A DNA stretch of 12,261 bases, from NCBI RefSeq assembly GCF_001949145.1, contig NW_019091375.1, positions 792,431 through 804,691 of the forward strand, read 5' to 3'. A program made the position numbers and the translations under genes. Shown here piece by piece: positions 1 through 12,261 of the stretch (the stretch's first letter is position 1; each line of letters starts with the position of its first letter). Source of the stretch: Acanthaster planci (Eukaryota > Echinodermata > Asteroidea > Valvatida > Acanthasteridae). The notes under the pieces are model-generated. The model saw only the letters and a program-made list of their open reading frames with translations. It searched no databases and was not told where the DNA came from.

Positions 1-90
1 CCAATACCATCATCCTGGACCTTTGACACCAAGTCCAACAAAATTCAACGAGAAGTTCCATCGAGTATGGTACCAAACCTTCCCAAACCT

Positions 91-108
91 ACATGTACCT
101 GTACATGT
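91..108. repeat. ACATGTAC inverted repeat
   Basis: Perfect 8-bp arms ACATGTAC (91-98) and GTACATGT (101-108) are separated by CT. More ACATGTAC-like motifs follow at about 116-124. This motif is widespread in several marine deuterostome genomes and is the main hint about the host. It lies in the intron upstream of the first visible exon. Confidence 0.8.
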
Positions 109-189
109 GTAGCCATACATGTACTAGCTGTCGGAGTGTCATGGATACTGGGCTGTTCATGTAGTAATAGTTTCCTCTTGTACCTATAG

Positions 190-6205
<6,016 letters not shown>

Positions 6206-8340
6206 ACAGAGACGGGTGACAAACCACCCCTCCTCCAAACCTCATCTCTCAGGCCATTAACAGATTTATTTTGGTTCACCTTCCTCTGATGTTAATTGAG
6301 GAATGCAGCAGATTCAGCCAGAAAACAGGCCGCCTGGAAAGTTTTTTTTTCATTTGTCTCTTGATGTCATTTCAACATTAGCCCATGACGACTTTTTTAG
6401 AATACTTTTTAGGTAGTTTTAGTGGCATAAAAAGCCGAGCGTTTTGTGATGTGAAGGCTTGCTACTTTGTCAGTTATGAATTTCACTTCCGTCTTCGTCA
6501 GTAATTGATTGTTAAAGACGTGTATAGGGAAGGAATATTTTAGGAAAACATATTGGCCATTCCCGCGGGAACAGAATTTTCTTAGGGGGTGCTGAGGTTG
6601 TAAAATCATAAATACCCAGGGTTTTTCGGTGAATCTCTGACATTGGTGAGTTTGGTTATGTTTGTGGCTTAACGTGATCAATGTTGGGGGCGCCATTTTG
6701 TACACCACCACCCCGGTCCAAAAAAATTAGCGGTGCTTCAGCGCCTAGAGTGCTCCCCATCTCGGCCGGCTTGATATCGGCTGATGTGAAATATTTCTTA
6801 GATGGCCTGTGATAAAACGGGCAAATACATGTGTCAGACGTAAAATTAGTGCAATCAGATACATAGATCATTTCAAGTTTTTGGATAATCAAGAGTCAAG
6901 TCAATAGGCAGAAGTCTCACCATCGGCCAAACAAGGGACTAGAAAATACTGAATATCGCTGAATGACAAAGGCGATGCATGTTGCTTGTACGTGTAGGCT
7001 TCTCTCTATACTCCAGATATTTTTGACGACATTTACGTTTTGCATGATCTTTGAGACTCTATATGCAATTATTTTTCTTAACCAAACTATGATACTAGTT
7101 TTCAGTTCCATTACTTCTTAACCCTCATAATAACATCCCTCAGTGTGTACTTACTTTTGGATAGAGGAGATATTGTTGCAAAGTAGGCTGCTCGTGGACA
7201 CAAATGTTGAATTCATCATTGGCTGGACTTTATATCCTCAATTGTTACATGTACTGGTTTGTAAATTAATTTTTGGGTTACATAATGCGATGTCTGAAAT
7301 TTATTGCAGCGGTTGTAATAATTTTTTTCTTCAAAGGCAGGAAATTCAGTTTAGTCCTTAATCGTAGTATTTGAGGCAATTCGTGAAGCAGTTTAAGAAT
7401 TTTTTAAAATGACATTTCAAATGTTAAAAGTTTTCTTAGCAAGTGCTGTCAGTTGTAATCGGGCATTTAACCGCTTGGTATTATTTTAGAAATGATGAAC
7501 TAATTTTATTTTTCTTCACTAATTTGGCTTGATATAGAAGTGTTGAGATGTTCATGTAATCGATAGTTTTAGTCGATCGGAAAACTTGGTGTTAGAATGT
7601 AGGTGCAGTGCCAAATTACAAACTGTATCTTCGTCTATGAGAAAGTTGATCGAACATTTTTGATGTACCATTTCATGACCCACGTGTAGTTGGCATTTTT
7701 CTTGTAACCTGTAAGTCATTTAAACATTTTTTAAGTGTTGTAAAATGTCGCAATGTTTCAATGGATCAGACTATCCAAAGTTGAAATTATAAACTAGCTA
7801 GGGCAATTCCCACAACCAGACAAAAAGAACTCGTATATATAAGATACTCTTAGGTCTTGCAAGAAAGATTGATCAAGATACAGAAAATTTTGCACGCCAG
7901 AGCTTTGTAGTTAATACAAACACTATAAACAGAGTAATTTTCTAAGGGAACCAGGACTGTACCGTAAGTCTCGGCACGAAATTAAGAAAAACGAAATTGA
8001 ATTGAAAACAAATACGCAGTTTTTCATCACTTTTGTGTTATGTCATTCGAATACAAGCCCTTTACAGACAGTGGTTATACTTCCAGAAGTTGCGCAGGAC
8101 ACAATATCGTCTGACGGAATTGAAGTTTTGAACTTATCAATCTGGCATATCGATAAGTAGAGAGATTTAAGTTGAAGGTACCCGCAAACATACTCCCCAA
8201 TTCCCTGATGTGAACAGTTTGAAGCTTTCCGCGTTGAAGATTTGTCAACAACGTGCCTCAGCTATCCAACCGCTTATTTCTGTCCGAATTACTAAGTCCC
8301 ACATGAAAGTATAAGTATTCGAATTTTCGTCGAAATTTTG
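6206..8340 (+). other. Protease 3' UTR and AT-rich flank without gene
   Basis: Sequence after the stop is AT-rich with no long ORF and no exon-like conserved block on either strand. The 3' UTR must begin at 6206, but its end cannot be set. I see no AATAAA or ATTAAA in this stretch; only variants such as CATAAA (near 6426 and 6607) and GATAAA (near 6813) occur. A TATATATAAG motif at 7834-7843 has no gene after it that I can support. Confidence 0.6.
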
Positions 8341-8341
8341 C

Positions 8342-8430
8342 ATGCCGCGGTAGTGTCGTGGAAATGCGTCGGACTTGGAGTCACACGACGTGGGTTCGAG
8401 TCCGGGGGTGGACCCTTTTCTTTTTTCCTG
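8342..8430 (+). mobile_element. tRNA-derived SINE head A
   Basis: Near-consensus pol III box A TAGTGTCGTGG (8351-8361) and perfect box B GGTTCGAGTCC (8393-8403) are spaced as in a tRNA. They are followed by T4 and T6 runs (8416-8419, 8421-8426) that could end pol III transcription. The CGTCGGACTTGGA centre is like tRNA-headed SINEs I have seen in marine invertebrates. The cloverleaf is degenerate, so this is not a working tRNA gene. Confidence 0.75.
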
Positions 8431-8472
8431 ACTGAGGGGAATCTTTTAGATAAATATATGGTATTCGGTTCT

Positions 8473-8492
8473 CTGTTTGGGGACCCAAACAG
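8473..8492. repeat. Perfect 9-bp palindrome between SINE heads
   Basis: CTGTTTGGG (8473-8481) and CCCAAACAG (8484-8492) flank GA. The right arm runs into box A of the next tRNA-like unit. GGGACCC (8480-8486) can also pair with GGGTCCC (8526-8532), an alternative fold. Confidence 0.8.
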
Positions 8493-8560
8493 CGCAAGCG
8501 GTAAGGGTGCTGCCGGGAGAGCGAAGGGTCCCTGGTTCGAGTCCCGCCCAGGACGAAGAC
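8484..8560 (+). mobile_element. tRNA-derived SINE head B
   Basis: Box A-like CAGCGCAAGCGG (8490-8501) and perfect box B GGTTCGAGTCC (8534-8544). The stems are eroded (T-stem about 3 of 5 pairs). About 25 bp downstream is a duplicated 12-bp AGCAGGATAAGA (8586-8597, 8598-8609), then an A/T-rich stretch, which may be the SINE tail. The opposite strand reads GGTRTRDP-type peptide, a common artefact of tRNA box B. Confidence 0.65.
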
Positions 8561-8585
8561 CTGTCGCAGAAGACGATCCACGGCC

Positions 8586-8609
8586 AGCAGGATAAGAAGC
8601 AGGATAAGA
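8586..8609 (+). repeat. 12-bp direct repeat, 2 copies
   Basis: AGCAGGATAAGA occurs twice in tandem. Short tandem tails of this kind often end SINEs; here it follows head B. Confidence 0.8.
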
Positions 8610-8680
8610 GGAAAGAATATTATTATTTTTTACCGAGTCAATTTTACTAAAAGGAAAAAGAAGTAAAACCCCTCACAAGT

Positions 8681-8752
8681 GGCACCAGCGGGGATCGAAC
8701 CCGCAACGTGCTTACTGAGAGGTAGAGTGCATGTCCACTATGCCAAACCACT
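8681..8752 (-). pseudogene. tRNA pseudogene or SINE head C
   Basis: On the minus strand, box A TGGCATAGTGG (8735-8745 on +) and box B GGTTCGATCCC (8691-8701 on +) both fit consensus. The T arm GCGGG-TTCGATC-CCCGC is a perfect 5-bp stem. The 3' acceptor strand TGGTGCC is clear, but the 5' acceptor strand is eroded (only about 4 of 7 positions pair, mostly wobble). The anticodon stem is also imperfect; the loop holds CTCTCA, so CTC (Glu) is possible but not secure. T-runs follow on the minus strand (A-runs on + at 8664-8667 and 8655-8659). Confidence 0.7.
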
Positions 8753-9920
8753 ACTTCTTAAAAGATAGTGTTCGGAAGTTGTATTTCAATAATCAAATGA
8801 TGCAGGACAAAACTCGCAGCAGCGCCAATCCCTCGGTGAATCGCACTAAGTTAGTTAAAGACAGTTCTGGAAATGTGTACGACCCTTTCCCATTAAACTA
8901 TGGAGCAATTACATTCAATGACGCACTGCACTAGTTTTGCAAGTCTTGATTCAAGTGATGGAATCTATGTTTGATGTGGAGGGCAAACGCTGCAGAGCAA
9001 CTGCATATGAAGACAACTTGGAATATATGCATCGGAAGTGCCAAACTGTAAATGCACATTAAAAGGAATCGTTCAACTTCGTGAATACCGATACATGACA
9101 TCGGGAAATCTAAGGCAGCAAAAACAATCTAAACGACAAACACAATCACCCAAATCTTTCTAGACAAAAGGGTTAAAAGACAAGAACCTGCCTCTTTTCG
9201 TTTGCTTCTTTGAAATATTCATGCGCAGAATGTTTGTTCTTCGAGATCAGCTCAGAAAATTTGTGCACATTCAGAACTTTGGCACATAACTAACTGAGCA
9301 AAGTCCCACTTTGAAGTCAGTTGTCAATTACATAGGAGGATCTTGCTTATAAACTGGGTGAAAGAGGATTTTAAAGTACAATTACTTAAATACAGCTTCA
9401 ACGTAATATCCACAGTGCATATATTTCACAAGAGCAATAAAAATATCAACCACTTTCACATTTCCACATTTTGGATTTTGACATTGAATCCTGACGGTCG
9501 ATTCGTTTGGAATATACACGCTTACTTACAAATGTAAATCATCATCGTTATTTTATGAAACCATGAAAAAAAATATTCTTTATCTCAATCTTGCTTTACA
9601 TACAGGGACACATAGGAAAAATAACTTGCAGCAATCGAGTCATACTATAAATTTGGGGTCCATTTTTTTTCCTCGTGTCCCCGTCACATCTGTAATACGA
9701 TTGTGTAAGAGTGGAACACATTTGATTTTTAAAAGTGGTAAAAGTAAGACGCATCTGCCAAACAAGTAAAAATTGTTCGAAGTCAATTTCAATTATATTT
9801 TTTATGTAACACACATAACACACTTGGTCGAGTGAAAAATAGACACAAACAAGTCACAGTTTCTTGGACTCCAAATGTATAAAATGACTCAATATATATA
9901 CAAATCCAATTAGACGCCGT
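8753..9920. other. Intergenic, nothing recognised
   Basis: AT-rich sequence with only short chance ORFs. One open frame at 8731-8934 starts inside the tRNA-like unit and resembles no family I know. AATAAA occurs at 9436-9441 without a gene to attach it to. Confidence 0.5.
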
Positions 9921-9921
9921 A

Positions 9922-10044
9922 ACTGCGGTGGCACCGCACTCACACGCACATTCTTCAGCTTGACGCGCGCGTGCATTTGGCAAATCACGACACCCTATTG
10001 GTCGAGGAGGCATGTAACGCGTGCGTACCACCTGTCACCGCAGT
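9922..10044. repeat. Short inverted-repeat element, GC-rich
   Basis: ACTGCGGTGGCA (9922-9933) matches the reverse complement of TGTCACCGCAGT (10033-10044) at 11 of 12. The interior is CpG-rich, unlike its AT-rich surroundings. No clear target duplication is visible. It may be a small MITE. Confidence 0.45.
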
Positions 10045-10095
10045 AATGGCTTCTAAGTCTGCTGGTCGAATTACAATATACAACCACAACCGAAG

Positions 10096-10493
10096 AATAC
10101 AAGCGTTTCACAATAGCGCGCCTCCAAGACGGTTTGCCTGTCTAATAAAGTTTTGTTCGGTATCGAACAGAACATCTGTATTTGGGGTGCGTTTACGCAC
10201 CGTGAGTTTGGACATGGACGGTTATTAATTATCAGTGACACGTGATCGATGTCCCACATATCAGATAACGCAATTATGCAGGCTTTATAATATGCTAAAA
10301 TTAACTGCCTTAAATTGGTATGCGGTGGTTTATTTTACCACACCACGGGTAGGCCTACAACGCGTTGGCCAATCAAAATGCGCGAAATCTGCCGACCGAA
10401 TGCGCGTTTGGAAAGGGTCGACAAATTTCGCGCGTTGTGATTGGCCAACGCGTTGCAAACTCTTGGAGGCGCACTATTGTGGATCGCCCTACT
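10096..10493. mobile_element. Palindromic MITE-like element split by an insertion (copy 1)
   Basis: The outer inverted repeats contain CACAATAGCGCGCCTCCAAGA (10109-10129) and its complement (10461-10481), 20 of 21 identical. Similarity extends outward to about 10096 and 10493. The inner arms at 10359-10388 and 10425-10454 are reverse complements at 28 of 30 and extend to about 40 bp around a short loop. In copy 2 the outer and inner arms are contiguous. In copy 1, 10138-10358 (221 bp) separates them on the left side, so this looks like a later insertion. No ORF of a transposase. Each half carries an ATTGGCCAA/CCAATCA motif. Confidence 0.75.
10138..10358. repeat. 221-bp insertion within the MITE-like element
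   Basis: This stretch is absent from copy 2 at the matching point (GTTTGC|AACG). It contains small perfect hairpins: TGTTCG-GTAT-CGAACA, GTGCGT-TT-ACGCAC and GTGGT...ACCAC. GCCT is near both ends, but no clean target duplication is evident. Its origin is unknown. Confidence 0.5.
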
Positions 10494-10627
10494 CTTGTAA
10501 AAACAAAGTTTTCGATATTACACGAGCCATATACTTGTATTCACTTTCTCTGCCAGCAAACTTGCCGCCTTCAACAACAAGACGCGTCTTAGGCGAGTCT
10601 TTTCACACAACTCGTCCAAGCTAGGGT

Positions 10628-10728
10628 CGATTTCACGAAACTTAAGATGCATTCAGTACGTCCTAACTTTCTTACCAACTCGTCTTAATTTTAGATGAAT
10701 TGCAAGATGAACGAGGTTTGTGAGATCG
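10628..10728. repeat. Possible 101-bp MITE with 17-bp inverted ends
   Basis: CGATTTCACGAAACTTA (10628-10644) pairs with CGAGGTTTGTGAGATCG (10712-10728). It agrees at about 12 of 17 positions, and four of the five mismatches are transitions. The family is not recognised with certainty. Confidence 0.4.
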
Positions 10729-10729
10729 G

Positions 10730-11836
10730 CTCAAGTTTGACACATTATCACGTGACTGTATACTCACTGTCAGTGCCGTTAGGTTTGTCATAAATTTGCC
10801 ACTGAAGCGGTTCGGTGAAACGGCTAGAACAAATCTTTCAATTTTCGACGACACTACACTTGATACCAAGAAAAAAATCACTAAACGTTTTTCCCCAATA
10901 TTTTAAATGCTTCAATAAAATGTTTGGGGATTAAAAGAGTTAATGCAATTTTCCAACACAAATTCATGGCGTAATTTCTGCTCCAAACCTTGTATTTGTT
11001 TCACCTTACTAACGTGGAGTTTACGATTTCGGTCACATGATCATAACATGGAATCGTATTAACCTCCCTGACAATTTCCTTCAGTATTTACAATTTTTGG
11101 CTGTTGATTCAGGAACACCGCCCAACATACCGACACCCTGCAATCTTAACGTCCACTGATCAGAATACCAAAATGAATGATACTCCTTCCCCTGAGTTTG
11201 AAACTTTAACAGAGCTGAATATATTCAAAGAAACAATTCCTTAGCAGGGCTGCCATCCATTCAATGAGGCAAAACAAATGCCTTGGAACTTAGTATCTAA
11301 AGCGATTTGCGACGACAGGTCAGCCAAGAATGTGATTTGTCTTCCATTGGCGTACTCCAGTGGCGCATCAAGGTTTTGGATAGCCGGGGGACAACATGGA
11401 TTTTTTTTAATCCAAACATTGACACTGCAAAATTTTTTTCACCCATTAAACTTCTTCACTGCCCCCCCAATATTGGTAGCACCATTTCGAAAGTGGTAGA
11501 GCTTCCAATTCTACACATGACACGTCCAAATGGCACTATGTCTCCGGAAGAAACTTACCCCCCCCCGGGATACATCACTGGCGTGTTCAATGCGCGCATG
11601 CCAGCATGCATGAGGCCTTGAACTATATGACTATTTCAGCAACTCCCTAATGGACGGGACTGAATCTGTAGTCATGGTGAGCGCGACAGAATGCATGCCA
11701 CGTTTCTAAAAGATCGGTTGTGGGATAGCCGTGGTAGTTCCCTCCGTTCGCCCGGGCAATGGTTCGAAGAGGCCTCGATCTCTGGGGGTTTACGGAGAAA
11801 GTTATTTTAAATCTTGCATCCTGGAAATAAGCGTTC
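10730..11836. other. Intergenic, nothing recognised
   Basis: AT-rich sequence with AATAAA at 10913, T-runs near 11400-11450, and C-runs near 11461-11467 and 11558-11566. Short ORFs on the + strand around 11280-11620 show no family motif. Confidence 0.5.
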
Positions 11837-11955
11837 AATACGGGCGTTGCACAATAGTGCGCCTCCAAGAGTTTGCAACGTGTTGGCCAATCACAATGTG
11901 TGAAATCTGTCAACCCAATGTGCATTTGGATAGGGTCAGCAATATACAGATTGGC
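11837..11955 (+). mobile_element. Truncated, CpG-decayed second copy of the palindromic element
   Basis: The stretch 11850-11870 is identical (21 of 21) to the reverse complement of 10461-10481. Similarity continues without gap through the inner arm and loop: 11871-11916 matches the reverse complement of copy 1 at 40 of 46. The following loop matches copy 1 in the same orientation. The far half is missing or eroded after about 11955. Most differences from copy 1 are C to T or G to A at CpG sites. Confidence 0.8.
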
Positions 11956-12261
11956 TTTAAAGTACGCTAGACATGAAGACGGGCGGCTTGTTCTTGTATG
12001 TGCACAAACACCTTGATTTGTTGTTCTTGGGTCGGCCACTCGAACGTACAACTGGTTATCCCTGGCAAGCTACATGACGGCATCCATGTGTGTTATTCGA
12101 GAGTGAATGTTTGGATAACTGGGCTGAGTTCAGGTCTATTTAAACAGGAACATTCACTTCTGTGCTTTGGAAAATAATTAATGTTAATTTTGCAAAACTT
12201 CCTATTAGCTACGACTTTGTAAGCCATTTCTCTATTTTTTGCAACTGTTCAAAAATCAAAA
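11956..12261. other. Intergenic, nothing recognised
   Basis: No ORF, repeat or RNA motif that I can support. Confidence 0.5.

Noticed and set aside
7834-7843. TATA box-like TATATATAAG
   Set aside because: AT-rich context and no downstream gene; chance match is likely.
8381-8581. Minus-strand frame with GGTRTRDP
   Set aside because: Typical antisense translation of tRNA box B in a SINE.
8731-8934. 67-codon frame starting MSTMPNHYFL
   Set aside because: Starts inside a tRNA-like unit, has no recognisable domain and no splice or promoter context; kept only as a remark.
10235-10624. 129-codon frame sharing CDWPTRCKLLEAHYC with a minus-strand frame at 11647-12051
   Set aside because: The shared peptide is the translated inverted repeat of the two palindromic element copies, not a conserved protein.

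Overview
The window is metazoan nuclear DNA. It holds the 3' part of one intron-rich gene on the + strand (about positions 190-6205), followed by about 6 kb of AT-rich flank with no gene I can support. The gene is a cathepsin D-like (A1 family) lysosomal aspartic protease. Seven coding exons can be joined without a frame break (190-313, 1491-1609, 2566-2765, 3567-3689, 4191-4347, 5380-5478, 6017-6205). They give 336 residues from just before the first catalytic Asp to the stop codon. The exons for the signal peptide, propeptide and mature N-terminus lie upstream of the window. All introns are GT-AG.

Many ACATGTAC-type palindromes, scattered short inverted-repeat elements, tRNA-headed SINE-like pieces and an invertebrate-style cathepsin D lacking one vertebrate disulfide all point to a marine invertebrate. 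An amphioxus, echinoderm or hemichordate is my guess, but the species is not decided by anything here.

The introns are more unusual than the exons. Intron 1 carries a decayed sense-strand fragment of nuclear 18S rRNA (about 632-790) and a 12-bp minisatellite of exactly 17 units (1221-1424) just before the acceptor. Intron 2 has a cluster of AP-1-like heptamers (2371-2440). Intron 3 has three tandem copies of an exact 100-bp unit (3151-3450). Intron 5 has a non-autonomous element with TTAA-bounded terminal inverted repeats, piggyBac-like, with an extra copy of its right end (4850-5162).

The 3' flank (6206-12261) holds three tRNA-derived pol III units within about 410 bp (8342-8752). It also holds an insertion-split palindromic MITE-like family with two copies in the window (10096-10493 and about 11837-11955). 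The second copy differs from the first mainly by CpG to TpG/CpA changes. Two weaker inverted-repeat elements lie at 9922-10044 and 10628-10728. No CRISPR array, bacterial operon or dedicated defence system is present. The most interesting material is the 18S rRNA relic and the repeat families.
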